A stretch of DNA of 64,000 bases, from NCBI GenBank assembly GCA_023091665.1, contig JALJCQ010000004.1, forward strand, positions 2,914,001 to 2,978,000, in the 5' to 3' direction. The stretch is from Pythium myriotylum (taxonomy: Eukaryota > Oomycota > Peronosporomycetes > Pythiales > Pythiaceae). Position numbers and translations under genes: made by a program. Positions 18,456-27,590 of this stretch are shown piece after piece (positions within the stretch are counted from its first letter, which is position 1; each line of letters starts with the position of its first letter). The notes beneath the pieces were generated by a model. It worked only from the letters and a program-made list of their open reading frames with translations, did no database searches and was not told the origin of the DNA.

Positions 18456-19124
18456 ATGAGTTCAATTCCTGATTTTGGTGGGATGCTCCCAAAGGAGTTT
18501 AAGAAGAAAGCGTTTGGAGTAAACGAAAAGATTGGTATCCAGAAGCTTTTCCGAATGATAGTTTTAGGCCCAAGCTTCTCTGGTAAATCAAATCTAGCTT
18601 TTCATATACTTAAAGAGTCTCCACACGTCTATAGTCACCTTCATGTCATAGCACGCAATCCTGACCAAGAGTTATACGATTACATCAAAGAGAAACTACA
18701 AGGTTTTGTAACGTTTTATGATCCCGATGCCCCTCCAAGTGTTGATGCTATCAAAGAGATTCCAAATGCTTTACAACTTGTTATTATTGATGATTATTCC
18801 AACGATAAGAAGCTTCAGAGAGATTTGTTTAGTCATTTCTTTACTCGAGGAAGACACAAAGGACTTTCAACAATCTTCATCGCTCATAGTTATTTTGCTA
18901 CTGACAAGATGATTAGATTGAATTCTGAATACATCGCTATTCTAAAAGCAAATTCAAAACGCGATCTACAGCTAATTTTGAAAGATTTTAATCTACCTGG
19001 AGTAAGTGAAGATGATATCTACAGGTATTACAAACAAGCAACATCTGAAAAGGGACAGATGTTGTTTATAGACTCTGTGAAGCAACAGATCCGGAAGAAT
19101 TTCAAAGGTGAAGTTTTTAATTAA
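18456..19124 (+). CDS. A32/FtsK-HerA type genome-packaging ATPase
   Basis: 222 residues from the ATG (MSSIPDFGGMLPKEF). Walker A is LGPSFSGKS (residues 37-45). Walker B is LQLVIIDDYS, with Asp112-Asp113. A conserved region FTRGRHKGLSTIFIAHSYF (sensor) follows. This is the compact packaging ATPase shared by PLVs, Polintons, virophages and large DNA viruses, which pumps the genome into preformed capsids. The frame is intact. AATATAACAG lies 46 bp upstream. A TTG-initiated extension to 18,417 is possible but less likely. Confidence 0.92.
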   Translation: MSSIPDFGGMLPKEFKKKAFGVNEKIGIQKLFRMIVLGPSFSGKSNLAFHILKESPHVYSHLHVIARNPDQELYDYIKEKLQGFVTFYDPDAPPSVDAIKEIPNALQLVIIDDYSNDKKLQRDLFSHFFTRGRHKGLSTIFIAHSYFATDKMIRLNSEYIAILKANSKRDLQLILKDFNLPGVSEDDIYRYYKQATSEKGQMLFIDSVKQQIRKNFKGEVFN

Positions 19125-19199
19125 TTTCTCTCATCGAATATAACCGTAAACAAAGTTTACTCTGCAATCTCCGATTCCAACAGATCGAATATTAGAACG

Positions 19200-20060
19200 A
19201 TGACGAGCACTATCATTTTTAATCGGAATAACATTGTTTCCAATGGCTTGAACAATACATTTAGATTCAACTTTACTGGATCAAGCGTGAATTTCAAAAA
19301 TCAAGAAATAGCCCTATCGAGCCTGCAGATTTACAACTCTCAATTCAATATTAATGGAAGTTTGTACAACAACAACACGTTCAGCGTGTTAGTTCCAACA
19401 GCAGCTACTTATCAAACTGTTTCGATCACGCTTCCGAATGGGTACTATTCGTATGCAGATATTTCAAACTACATTCAGTCTCAGTTAGTTAGCATTGGTG
19501 CATACTTGATTGATTCTCAAGGTAATAACGTTGTGTATATCGCTATGAGAGAAAACGCAACGTACTATTCATGCGAAATTACTTGCTTAGCAACACCAAC
19601 TTCTGTTCCAAGTGGATATTCACGTCCATCGACTGGTTTATACTCATTAACCGGAACTGGACTACCAACCGCTACTAATACTCCTCGAATCACTGTTTCA
19701 AACAACGGATTTTCAAATGTGATTGGATTCAGTCCAGCAACGTACCCATCAAGTATTCAAACTACAAATCAAGTATTTTTGAGCAATATCTCTCCACAAG
19801 TTAATCCCGTCAGCAGCTATTTAATTCGTTCTAATCTTATTAACAATCGCGTTAGCACACCACCTGATATTCTGACTTCGTTCAGTCCTCAAGGGACATC
19901 GTTGATCTCAATTCAGCCACCCGAATATCAATGGCTCTCGATTAATGATGGAGCATACAGCAATATTACTCTGAGTATCGTTGATCAAGACTTCAATAAT
20001 GTTAAATTTGAAGATTCGAATTCATTGATAATGCTAATAATTCGTGATAGAAAACAATAA
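19200..20060 (+). CDS. PLV penton / minor capsid protein (single jelly roll)
   Basis: 286 residues rich in Asn, Ser and Thr with alternating hydrophobic strands. It opens with TSTIIFNRNNIVSNGLNNTFRFNF and has a typical NQEIALSSLQIYNSQFNI strand pair. It closes with ISIQPPEYQWLSINDGAYSNITLSIVDQDFNNVKFEDSNSLIMLIIRD, of which the closing D-Q-D-F ... I-R-D pattern is characteristic of PLV penton proteins. It follows the ATPase gene by 75 bp and carries AATATAAC 56 bp before the ATG. It would form the pentameric vertices of the capsid. Confidence 0.85.
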   Translation: MTSTIIFNRNNIVSNGLNNTFRFNFTGSSVNFKNQEIALSSLQIYNSQFNINGSLYNNNTFSVLVPTAATYQTVSITLPNGYYSYADISNYIQSQLVSIGAYLIDSQGNNVVYIAMRENATYYSCEITCLATPTSVPSGYSRPSTGLYSLTGTGLPTATNTPRITVSNNGFSNVIGFSPATYPSSIQTTNQVFLSNISPQVNPVSSYLIRSNLINNRVSTPPDILTSFSPQGTSLISIQPPEYQWLSINDGAYSNITLSIVDQDFNNVKFEDSNSLIMLIIRDRKQ

Positions 20061-20084
20061 TTGTAATATTATATAGACTCGATA

Positions 20085-21785
20085 ATGTTTCCAAGTTTTA
20101 AATCTGTCCGTGATCGAAAAAATAAATTGAAGCAACTCGCTGAAGAGAACAGTAAGGAGCTTCAATTAGCACGCATTAAGAATGATCGATACAAACTAAC
20201 GCAATGGGCTACTGATCTGGATCAAACTATAGATACTTCGAAACTTCAACAATTGCTAAGGAAAATAGCTCCAACAATGACTTCAGCAGGTGTACAAGCA
20301 GCTCCATCAATGACAACAATGGGGATGCAAGCAGCTCCAACAATGACAACGATGGGAACACAAGCAACACCTTCAATGACTACAATGGGTATGCAGGCAG
20401 TACCGACAATGACAACAACAGAATCGCAAACAAAGTTTGCTGGGCTTCCTACGGAAGCTTCTAGTCAATATGAAATCGAGGATATTGGTAACGAAGAAGA
20501 TTCGTTGAGTGATATTGATGACTCACACAGTACATACGACTTTGGAACTCAAGTTGAAGCTAATGATTTCAACTTTCAAAAGAATGCCCGAGAAAAAATA
20601 ATTGATCAATACACCATCAATCCAACTATTATCAAAAGAAAGGTCAATCCAATTCTAAATTCTGGCACTCCAGATAAAAATGTCTATATTGGAACAGATG
20701 GCAAACTTTTCAATGTAAATAACGGGAAGTTAGCAAACAAACCACTAAATACCTATGATTGGGTTGCAACGTATGATTACATATTGAATCTTATTGATAT
20801 TGAGACAGAAGATACCGCCGTTGGTTCGTCGCATCCGTTTGGATTCAACATTGAGTCTGGATCATACGAAGTGCTTCGTGATATTTTGATGAACAATACC
20901 TTTCCTGAGGGAACGAGATTACCAATCCCATATAAGAAGGGAAGAAACCAACACGGTGGCTATATTCCAGTAAATGGAGGTTTTCGAGTAAAACTATTTG
21001 ATGGTGAATTAAAAGTTTTTGATGGCGATCGAGCAAAATCCAACAGCCAAGTCTCATGGGAATCGACACTTGATATGTACATCAAATTTTTGAAGCAAAA
21101 TAACATCTCATTCAAACAATCACCGATGTTCAAAAATCCTGAGTCAAATACATTCGCAAACAGTAATACCAACATTCAACCAGTGGATCCAAATGACAAG
21201 GTTATTTCAGATGGTAACAATCAAGTGAAAGATATTCTTATCAGATTATACAATGACAACCCTTGGTTAGCGGATGAGAAGGTATTTCTTGAAGGTCCAA
21301 AGATTGGTAAGAAAACATATTACCTTGGTGAATATGCAGCAATCATGAGTAAGAAACAGAAGGAAATTAGTCCGTCTATTAAGAGTCGTGTTGATAAAAA
21401 TGCTAATTGGCTTGGAGCTCTAAATTATATTGCGAATAGATATGGAGATCGACTTGTATCTGCGGACGTTACACTCAAGTCTGTCAATCCAAAACGATTC
21501 CAAAGAGCTCTCTCATTCTCGTCTGCCGACCATTCGGACTTGTCCGACGGTCAAAGACCTTTCGGACGGCGTCCGGATGACTCCATGAGTGGTTTAGGTG
21601 TTGCAGAAATTAATAGCCTGACGGCTAGAGAGCTTGCTCTCAAGCCTAGGGCTCTCGAGCTTCGCTCTAAAGGGCGTCGAAGCATTCTAAAACATAAACT
21701 TGAAAAGCTTCAAGGTGCTCGTGGTTTTGGTAATGATAATCGTCGTTTGGAAAGAGAATTAAAATTGATTCGACGAGCTTTTTGA
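20085..21785 (+). CDS. Probable PLV virion protein with 11-residue repeats
   Basis: A 566-residue protein with a basic, helical N-terminus (SVRDRKNKLKQLAEEN). Next come about 4.5 copies of an 11-residue repeat APTMTTMGMQA (residues 62-111) and an acidic stretch. Two related middle modules follow (VYIGTDGKLFNVNNG... and GFRVKLFDGELKVFDGD), then a very basic C-terminus. SMSGLG near residue 502 fits the adenovirus-protease consensus (M/I/L)xGx-G. The block after it, NSLTARELALKPRALE, recurs in the next protein. Position within the virion gene block suggests a structural or DNA-binding core protein. No family recognised. Confidence 0.65.
   Translation: MFPSFKSVRDRKNKLKQLAEENSKELQLARIKNDRYKLTQWATDLDQTIDTSKLQQLLRKIAPTMTSAGVQAAPSMTTMGMQAAPTMTTMGTQATPSMTTMGMQAVPTMTTTESQTKFAGLPTEASSQYEIEDIGNEEDSLSDIDDSHSTYDFGTQVEANDFNFQKNAREKIIDQYTINPTIIKRKVNPILNSGTPDKNVYIGTDGKLFNVNNGKLANKPLNTYDWVATYDYILNLIDIETEDTAVGSSHPFGFNIESGSYEVLRDILMNNTFPEGTRLPIPYKKGRNQHGGYIPVNGGFRVKLFDGELKVFDGDRAKSNSQVSWESTLDMYIKFLKQNNISFKQSPMFKNPESNTFANSNTNIQPVDPNDKVISDGNNQVKDILIRLYNDNPWLADEKVFLEGPKIGKKTYYLGEYAAIMSKKQKEISPSIKSRVDKNANWLGALNYIANRYGDRLVSADVTLKSVNPKRFQRALSFSSADHSDLSDGQRPFGRRPDDSMSGLGVAEINSLTARELALKPRALELRSKGRRSILKHKLEKLQGARGFGNDNRRLERELKLIRRAF
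20268..20417 (+). repeat. 33-bp tandem repeats, about 4.5 copies
   Basis: Each unit encodes 11 residues of the type APTMTTMGMQA. The copies have drifted mostly at third positions, so the repeat is kept at protein level. Confidence 0.85.
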
Positions 21786-21801
21786 TTCTGTTTAATATAA
21801 G

Positions 21802-22083
21802 ATGAATTCGAAAATTATAAAAGTGCGATATCCTAATCTTAGAGGTAACTCTATTAAATCAGCTGCTCATATTAATCAAGAAAGGTTATTGAAAACTCTA
21901 AGCAACCTTGGACTTCACGAAAAAAAAGCTGTAGGATCAGGTGTTCAACAACGAGCTATAATAGAAGCCCAGAGAGCAACCTTTGGTACCACGAAAAATA
22001 ATAGCCTGACGGCAAAAGAGCTTGCTCTTGCGCCTAGGGCTTCAGAGCGTCGCTCTAAAAAACCAAAGACATTTGCGTTGTAG
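21802..22083 (+). CDS. Small basic PLV protein sharing a motif with its neighbour
   Basis: A 93-residue Lys/Arg-rich protein starting 16 bp after the previous stop. Its last third, NNSLTAKELALAPRASERRSK, copies the block in the preceding protein's C-terminus (NSLTARELALKPRALELRSK), and the DNA is also similar (AATAGCCTGACGGC, GAGCTTGCTCT, CCTAGGGCT). The basic character suggests a DNA-binding core or minor capsid component. No family recognised. Confidence 0.6.
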   Translation: MNSKIIKVRYPNLRGNSIKSAAHINQERLLKTLSNLGLHEKKAVGSGVQQRAIIEAQRATFGTTKNNSLTAKELALAPRASERRSKKPKTFAL

Positions 22084-22157
22084 CCTTTTACATTTATTTT
22101 AGTTTTTTTAATAGGCTTTATTTACTGGAACATATAGCATTTGCAAGAATTTAAAAT

Positions 22158-22694
22158 ATGAACACTTACGTTTCGGTCAGTTGTGATGAGCTCACGGATG
22201 CTCAAAAAAAGAAGTTTCTAAAGACATTGAAAGTATCTTTCACTGCTTCTCAAGTTAAAGGCTCTTCAAAGAAGATAGCCCTACATCCAGAAAACGCGAA
22301 AAAATGGAAAAAGGCTGCTCAAGCTGGTAAAGGAGTATCAATTGTATTTTCACCAGGCGAAATCGCTGCTTCGTTAAATATGGACGGAGACGCTCTTACG
22401 GGATCTGGAATGAGTGGTGGATCGCTGTGGAGCTGGATCAAGGATAAAGCATGGCCTTGGTTGAAAGAGAATGTTTGGCCTGTTGTTAAACCATTAGTAT
22501 CTGGTGTTGTTGATCAAGGCGCTCAAGCGCTTGGAGCCTATACTGGGCAGCCTGGTTTAGTAAACGCTGTTCGTGGCGAGGTAAAGAATTTAACTGGTGT
22601 TGGTATGCCAAAAAAAGGATCACCTGAGATGAAAGCTAAGATGGCTAAACTACGCTTAATGCGAAAGACTGGAGGATCTTTCAGATTATCATAA
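22158..22694 (+). CDS. Putative membrane-active minor capsid protein (pVI/pX-like)
   Basis: 178 residues. The N-terminal 75 form a compact domain (YVSVSCDELTDAQKKKFLKTL...VSIVFSPGEIAASLNMDG). A cleavage-prone linker ALTGSGMSGGS leads into an amphipathic Trp-rich helix (SLWSWIKDKAWPWLKENVW), then a basic tail. The linker contains LTGSG and MSGGS, both fitting the adenovirus-protease rule, and LTGVGMP appears later. Cleavage releasing an amphipathic membrane-disrupting helix is how adenovirus VI works. The assignment rests on this architecture and on proteins of similar layout in Polintons, and is an inference. Confidence 0.55.
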   Translation: MNTYVSVSCDELTDAQKKKFLKTLKVSFTASQVKGSSKKIALHPENAKKWKKAAQAGKGVSIVFSPGEIAASLNMDGDALTGSGMSGGSLWSWIKDKAWPWLKENVWPVVKPLVSGVVDQGAQALGAYTGQPGLVNAVRGEVKNLTGVGMPKKGSPEMKAKMAKLRLMRKTGGSFRLS

Positions 22695-22726
22695 ATCACC
22701 AGTCTCGAATGAAATTCGGAGGGTCT

Positions 22727-23161
22727 TTACCCGACGAATGAATTCGTCTGGGCTTCAGACCAATATCTACTTGTGTAGGGATGACACAAGTCATTTCTTT
22801 CATATAGAAGTTTTCTATATTTTTTTTCGATTTCATCAAACGGAACATTGAAGACATCCTCTAAGCGCGATTGGTACCGTCTATTAGCAATTAGATACTT
22901 GAATTTCATATACGGATTTATTTGAATCAATTGATGTTTGATGAGGTCGAATTCGTTTATTGTGTTAATCTGACTTTTATATATTTGTAGTTCCTTGATT
23001 TGCTCAGCGAGTATTCTGTTTTTCTTGTGAATCACAGATAATTCCTTCTTAAACATTTGTATTTGACTTATGTTATGGTGCTGAGTGCAGTAATCACCCT
23101 TTTTTGCTTCTCTGGTGCATTGTGTGTCTTTTTTGGTGATGTATTTACACGTCATGTTCAT
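22727..23161 (-). CDS. Small zinc-motif protein overlapping the integrase start
   Basis: 144 residues. The N-terminal [11 protein letters not shown]...YCTQH gives C-x9-C-x9-C-x2-H, a probable zinc ribbon. A coiled-coil region ([22 protein letters not shown]) and a helical C-terminus ending SYWSEA-like ([15 protein letters not shown]) follow. Its ATG overlaps the integrase stop by 4 bp (ATGA arrangement), so it is expressed with the integrase. The same zinc motif occurs in the protein at 27,862. Function unknown. Confidence 0.6.
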   Translation of the reverse strand: MNMTCKYITKKDTQCTREAKKGDYCTQHHNISQIQMFKKELSVIHKKNRILAEQIKELQIYKSQINTINEFDLIKHQLIQINPYMKFKYLIANRRYQSRLEDVFNVPFDEIEKKYRKLLYERNDLCHPYTSRYWSEAQTNSFVG

Positions 23162-24234
23162 CTATATTTAGACCAATATTGTTTCTCTAGTGTTGACATT
23201 CTGTTCTTATTAATCAAACGGAGGTTATTTTCTGGCTCCCAAGTGTTGGAGCTGTCGTCATATCCAACCCATTTGACCAAATATTTGTGCTTACCATTCT
23301 TTAGTGTTTTATGATCAACAATCTTCTCAACCTCCCAGATTTGATTATTTTCAATTGGTGCATCAGTTTTCTCTGCTTTTACAATTTTCAAGTCATTAAC
23401 TGGTTTGTATAGGACATGATTATTCTTCGATTTAATACGCATCTTTAATCCATCTAATCCAATAACTTCGTACACAGCTTTTGAAAATCTCGCACCTTCT
23501 TTTTCAAATGACTTCGGATTCAAACGATAACGTACAATAGAACCAGTTGGAATGCCTTTTTGTACTTGCTTAACCACTCGTTTATTGTGTTCAATTTCGT
23601 CAAAAATAACCCTACCTTCCATTTCATTTGGTGTAGCTTTTATGGATGAATGAGTGGTATCGTTGTAGTTAGAGATAGCCTCATTCAGACGTTTTTGTGT
23701 AAGCTTCTTAAATCCCATAGTATCCTGCTTTATTGTTCTGATAAAACGATCTATCTTTCCAAGCACTGTATGATCTCCTGGAATAGAATTAGCATGGGTA
23801 ATTGAATTTTTATCAAAGAACCTTTCAATTACATTATTTGTGAATTCAGATCCATTATCCGACATCAATGCCGACACTTTATGCTCTGTAATGAATTGAT
23901 CAATAGCTTTTTGAACCGTAGCTGCTTGTTTGTCTTTCAATAATTTAGCGCATCCAATGCGGCTGTTGATGTTAACTGTTATCAATATAGGTTGCTTCTT
24001 CCAGAATGCAAGATCCATTTGCCATTCGTTGGGATTGTTGCTTGTGATTTTGGATTCGGGATACTTTTTATTCTGATTTGAATATTGTTGAATGCTACTT
24101 TGTGTCTTATACCATTCTTTGACTTGTTTTAACGTTATATTTTTATCAATTGCTTTTGCTTTTTGGTATAGCTTCGTTGCACCTATGAATCCCGTTTTTG
24201 GATCATAATAGAGCTGAGTAAGTAGAGAGTCCAT
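23158..24234 (-). CDS. Retroviral-type integrase with C-terminal chromodomain
   Basis: 358 residues. The rve catalytic core shows EWQMDLAFW (Asp74), [12 protein letters not shown] (Asp126) and, exactly 35 residues on, [13 protein letters not shown] (Asp162), where most integrases have Glu. The classic HHCC zinc site is not obvious at the N-terminus. Residues 299-340 are a chromodomain: [34 protein letters not shown] with the aromatic cage residues in place. The enzyme inserts the element's ends into DNA, and the chromodomain should direct it to methylated histone marks. It lies directly downstream of polymerase B (6-bp gap). Confidence 0.9.
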   Translation of the reverse strand: MDSLLTQLYYDPKTGFIGATKLYQKAKAIDKNITLKQVKEWYKTQSSIQQYSNQNKKYPESKITSNNPNEWQMDLAFWKKQPILITVNINSRIGCAKLLKDKQAATVQKAIDQFITEHKVSALMSDNGSEFTNNVIERFFDKNSITHANSIPGDHTVLGKIDRFIRTIKQDTMGFKKLTQKRLNEAISNYNDTTHSSIKATPNEMEGRVIFDEIEHNKRVVKQVQKGIPTGSIVRYRLNPKSFEKEGARFSKAVYEVIGLDGLKMRIKSKNNHVLYKPVNDLKIVKAEKTDAPIENNQIWEVEKIVDHKTLKNGKHKYLVKWVGYDDSSNTWEPENNLRLINKNRMSTLEKQYWSKYR

Positions 24235-24240
24235 ATTATA

Positions 24241-26310
24241 CTATTTGAACGATAATTTTGGTTTGAAATTTAACCTTGTAGTTACACGTTGAGTTTTATT
24301 ATTAATTTTAATTGGACATACATCACTCAAATCAAATTCTAATTCCTCACCATTATAGAGTTCCAAATATTTTTTGTAAGTATCGTTTTCAAGAAGCTTT
24401 GATGGGATGCCTTTACATCTGATATGAAAACCTTCTACATCATTACCATCGCAAGCAAGTATATCCAAATAACTCTTCTTACCAAGAAAGATAGATTCTT
24501 TAGCATAGATATTACCTTCTGATCCTTTAAGATCGAAATCGACGTGAAATTGTCCCATTTGCTTACCAATTAACTCTTTGTTATACTCTTTTCTAAAAGC
24601 ATCTGCAAGTCTACTGACAGCATCGTAATCGATGTGCATAGAGTCTGTGTCCTGGTACCATATCTTAGCATCAATATCTTCTGCTAAACACATCACTGTA
24701 TTCATAATATGTTTACTACTATCCAATACTTGTACTCCTAGATGAGCTAGGCTAAAATGTTCTGATAATGCCTTGTGCTCTTCAAACAATGCTAAATCAT
24801 CTGTAATTGGTGTTCTAGAGATCATCTTATTAATATTTTTGATAGTATATTCAAGAATACTTTTCTCATCACTAACCAAAACCTTTTGCTTAACAATTGG
24901 CTTTTGAATTAGTTTACCATACGCTGAATTCATTAATAATTTGATACCGTTTTGAAGTGGATTGCCTTCTTTTTTTAATTTCAGTCGCTCCTCAAATAGT
25001 GATTTGATTGTCAATACAATTTGATTATTGAATCCTTCATCCCAATAAACACCTTCCATAATAGAAATTTTAACATCCTGGAATTCAATAATATCTTCAA
25101 GCGCTTGTTTACCAACAATCATTGTCTTACCAATAATATCATTTGTGAAGTTTCTAGCTCCATTTTCATAGAAGCTCAACAATGGAAAGTGTCGTTTCTT
25201 ACCAATTGACTCAAATTTTACGCGAGCAATATAGTAATCAACATCATTTGGAATTGTATTTTGGAACCATTTAGGTTTTCCTCTAATATATCCATCGAGT
25301 TCAGATTGTCCTGATGGATACAGAGATACAGCATCAAAATCTGCAAGCTTATGTTGTATATTCTCATTGTCTCGAGTCATAACACGACCACCAACAATTG
25401 CATCGCGAACGAATGCTAGGACGTTTCCATTCATTGCATAACAATCATCAAAGCAACCCTCATTATGTTGAATAGCATATGCTAATGAAGGCATTGACAT
25501 AAAGCGATACACATCAATATTAAATCGATCAATAAACATTTTTCTAAACGCCTCAAAACAGTTTCGTAGAACATCAACATCTCTCTCACAATAGTGAATA
25601 GCATACTTTTCACAGTCGAAATATTTACCATCACAAGCATTGATTTTAGTAGCATTCGCTATTAGTGTTTCTTTTTCCTCATAGTAATCTAATAGATCCA
25701 TTGGCCAAAGTAGTAGATGATTATATTTGCAAACCAATTTATGTGGAAAGCACTCTTTTTCTAGTGCCATATCATTGCACGATGACTTAAACATTTCGGG
25801 CATATCTGCTAATTTATTAGCAATGAAACTCATAGTATCTTTAATAACAATCTCACGACCATAGAAAAATCCATGAGCCTGCTTTAATTTTGTTCCAGAT
25901 TCAATCAGATTTGTATCACTTTTCCGATATGATAAATGTTTAAGGATAAATCGACAGTCAAAACCTGCATTGTGAGCCCAAAGTAGATTACGACTCTTTC
26001 TAGGTAAGTCATTTAAAAACTTTAATTCGCATCCAATTCCATAAAAGCTTTTTGTTTTACTAAATTGAACAGCATTGCTTGAAGGGTCCATAGGACCCCG
26101 AGGCATCTCTGATGCCGGATCAGTCTTACGTCCGATGCAATATGATACACAATAAGGAATATGTTCATTATTTTCAACCAGAGTTTCAAAATCAAAATAA
26201 ATAACATTATATTCATTAACTTCAAAAAAATTTCCTATTCCATTGTTATCTCTAGTGAACTGTTTAAAAGGAGCGCGACCAACATTCAAAGTAGTTTCAT
26301 CCTTCTCCAT
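24241..26310 (-). CDS. Protein-primed DNA polymerase B, exonuclease and polymerase domains
   Basis: 689 residues. The exonuclease domain has YFDFET (Asp40, Glu42), WAHNAGFDCRF and YCERDVDVLRN. The polymerase palm has DFDAVSLYPS (motif A), LMNSAYGKLIQK (motif B) and WYQDTDSMHID (motif C), in the order of protein-primed family B enzymes of Polintons, adenoviruses and linear plasmids. All catalytic acids are present. The N-terminal region expected in this family is missing from this frame, but two ORFs immediately upstream supply about 390 codons in other frames, so this is probably the 3' part of a gene broken by indels. It would replicate the element from its terminal repeats. Confidence 0.92.
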   Translation of the reverse strand: MEKDETTLNVGRAPFKQFTRDNNGIGNFFEVNEYNVIYFDFETLVENNEHIPYCVSYCIGRKTDPASEMPRGPMDPSSNAVQFSKTKSFYGIGCELKFLNDLPRKSRNLLWAHNAGFDCRFILKHLSYRKSDTNLIESGTKLKQAHGFFYGREIVIKDTMSFIANKLADMPEMFKSSCNDMALEKECFPHKLVCKYNHLLLWPMDLLDYYEEKETLIANATKINACDGKYFDCEKYAIHYCERDVDVLRNCFEAFRKMFIDRFNIDVYRFMSMPSLAYAIQHNEGCFDDCYAMNGNVLAFVRDAIVGGRVMTRDNENIQHKLADFDAVSLYPSGQSELDGYIRGKPKWFQNTIPNDVDYYIARVKFESIGKKRHFPLLSFYENGARNFTNDIIGKTMIVGKQALEDIIEFQDVKISIMEGVYWDEGFNNQIVLTIKSLFEERLKLKKEGNPLQNGIKLLMNSAYGKLIQKPIVKQKVLVSDEKSILEYTIKNINKMISRTPITDDLALFEEHKALSEHFSLAHLGVQVLDSSKHIMNTVMCLAEDIDAKIWYQDTDSMHIDYDAVSRLADAFRKEYNKELIGKQMGQFHVDFDLKGSEGNIYAKESIFLGKKSYLDILACDGNDVEGFHIRCKGIPSKLLENDTYKKYLELYNGEELEFDLSDVCPIKINNKTQRVTTRLNFKPKLSFK

Positions 26311-26794
26311 TTGAATTTACTCTACCGATTCTTTTGAATCCACTTGCATCAAAATCAACTTCAGTTAAAGATTCAATCTTTTGATAGTTATTATTTAGTA
26401 ACTCAGGTACATTGGTTTGTGTAATTGGATCTAATAGTGTTTCACGATGATGATATAGATAACTGATTACCTCATAACTGTCAAGTAATTTAATGCGATT
26501 GGATTTAAAGGATGCCTTTCCATGTTTTACTATAAAATCAGCTCGCTGGTGTTGATTTACTAATGTAGGATTATCAAGAGCGGCTTTGGTAATTTGAGTT
26601 GGTTTGATGGCAAATAGATGTTGACCGACAGAACCTAATTGTATAAGTTTTTCAGTTTTAACTCCGTAGACAGAAATGTTGTTATCAACTCTACCTGTCT
26701 CACTCTTTGGATAGTATTGTTTCACTGAGATGTAAAGGTTGAATGCATTAGCTGTCTTGCGAATGAAATCAACAGTAGCACCTGAATTAAACAT
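26297..26794 (-). CDS. Probable middle N-terminal fragment of polymerase B
   Basis: 165 codons, ending 14 bp inside the start of the exonuclease-polymerase frame. It reads like the helical N-terminal domain of Polinton polymerases (FIRKTANAFNLYISVKQYYP, then LFAIKPTQITKAALDNP, and DASGFKRIGRV near the end). The PolB frame itself has a stop four codons upstream of its ATG. A single-base indel near GAGAAGG (about 26,297-26,305) would connect them. A genuine separate gene with overlapping ends cannot be excluded. Confidence 0.6.
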   Translation of the reverse strand: MFNSGATVDFIRKTANAFNLYISVKQYYPKSETGRVDNNISVYGVKTEKLIQLGSVGQHLFAIKPTQITKAALDNPTLVNQHQRADFIVKHGKASFKSNRIKLLDSYEVISYLYHHRETLLDPITQTNVPELLNNNYQKIESLTEVDFDASGFKRIGRVNSNGEG

Positions 26795-26811
26795 TGTTTG
26801 TGAGATACTTT

Positions 26812-27492
26812 TTACGATGTTTCATCAACACCAGCTTGAGTTAGAGCGAATAGAAAGCAAGGTGTTTCTCTTTGCTCCTTATATGAATTTTCTTCTACAA
26901 TAGTCATTTTAAACCTATCTTCCCAATCATCATAATAAACTTGAAAATCATTTAAATTGTAATTTGCTTTAGTTAGATAACGAAAGAAATTCTTTCTCTC
27001 AGATCGAGAGTGCTTTGGATTGTTTAACCATTCGATTTCAACTGTTGATGTTGGAATAATGTCTAATTCAATATCAGCCCCGGAACTATATTGATTCTCT
27101 TCAGTGATATATAGATTATCAATATTAATTAGTCGATCTTGTAGATGATATGTTTTCAAAACGGATCCATTCTCACCTTTAAAATGCAGTAAAAGTTTCT
27201 TATCGGCTGGAGCTACAATGTCTTTGCGGATACGCTCGAAACGATTCAATTGCATTTCAACTTTACCTGTTGTTTTATTGATAGCTTTTAGACTAGCTGT
27301 GTCATTGTTTAGCTTAACCTTACGGAGTGTCTTCACAATTGTTTTTACTTTGGTTTCTTTGAATGTATTGACAACCTTCTCCATATTGGAGGTTCTCATT
27401 TTCCAATTAACATCTAGGTTGTGGGACTTAGCGAACTTATAGAGATCGCTGCGGGTCTTTTGAGCCTTCTTTAGATTGTTCGAGACCGGCAT
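26812..27492 (-). CDS. Probable N-terminal fragment of polymerase B
   Basis: 226 codons from the ATG at 27,492 (MPVSNNLKKAQKTRSD). The basic N-terminus is followed by a beta-rich region. The end, TPCFLFALTQAGVDET, looks like the Cys-containing start of the OTU-like/terminal-protein region seen in Polinton polymerases. It then stops at TAA (26,812-26,814). The next ORF continues the expected pattern only 17 bp on in another frame. A one-base indel in the TAAAAA run (26,809-26,814) explains this. Together the three ORFs give about 1,080 codons, the usual size of a Polinton polymerase. Confidence 0.6.
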   Translation of the reverse strand: MPVSNNLKKAQKTRSDLYKFAKSHNLDVNWKMRTSNMEKVVNTFKETKVKTIVKTLRKVKLNNDTASLKAINKTTGKVEMQLNRFERIRKDIVAPADKKLLLHFKGENGSVLKTYHLQDRLINIDNLYITEENQYSSGADIELDIIPTSTVEIEWLNNPKHSRSERKNFFRYLTKANYNLNDFQVYYDDWEDRFKMTIVEENSYKEQRETPCFLFALTQAGVDETS

Positions 27493-27590
27493 TTTAAAAA
27501 TGTCTTTGTATATAATAGGAAATCTGAATATCAAAATGACAATATCTTTATATATTTGTACTAACATTTTTCGAAAAAAAATTATTATTA

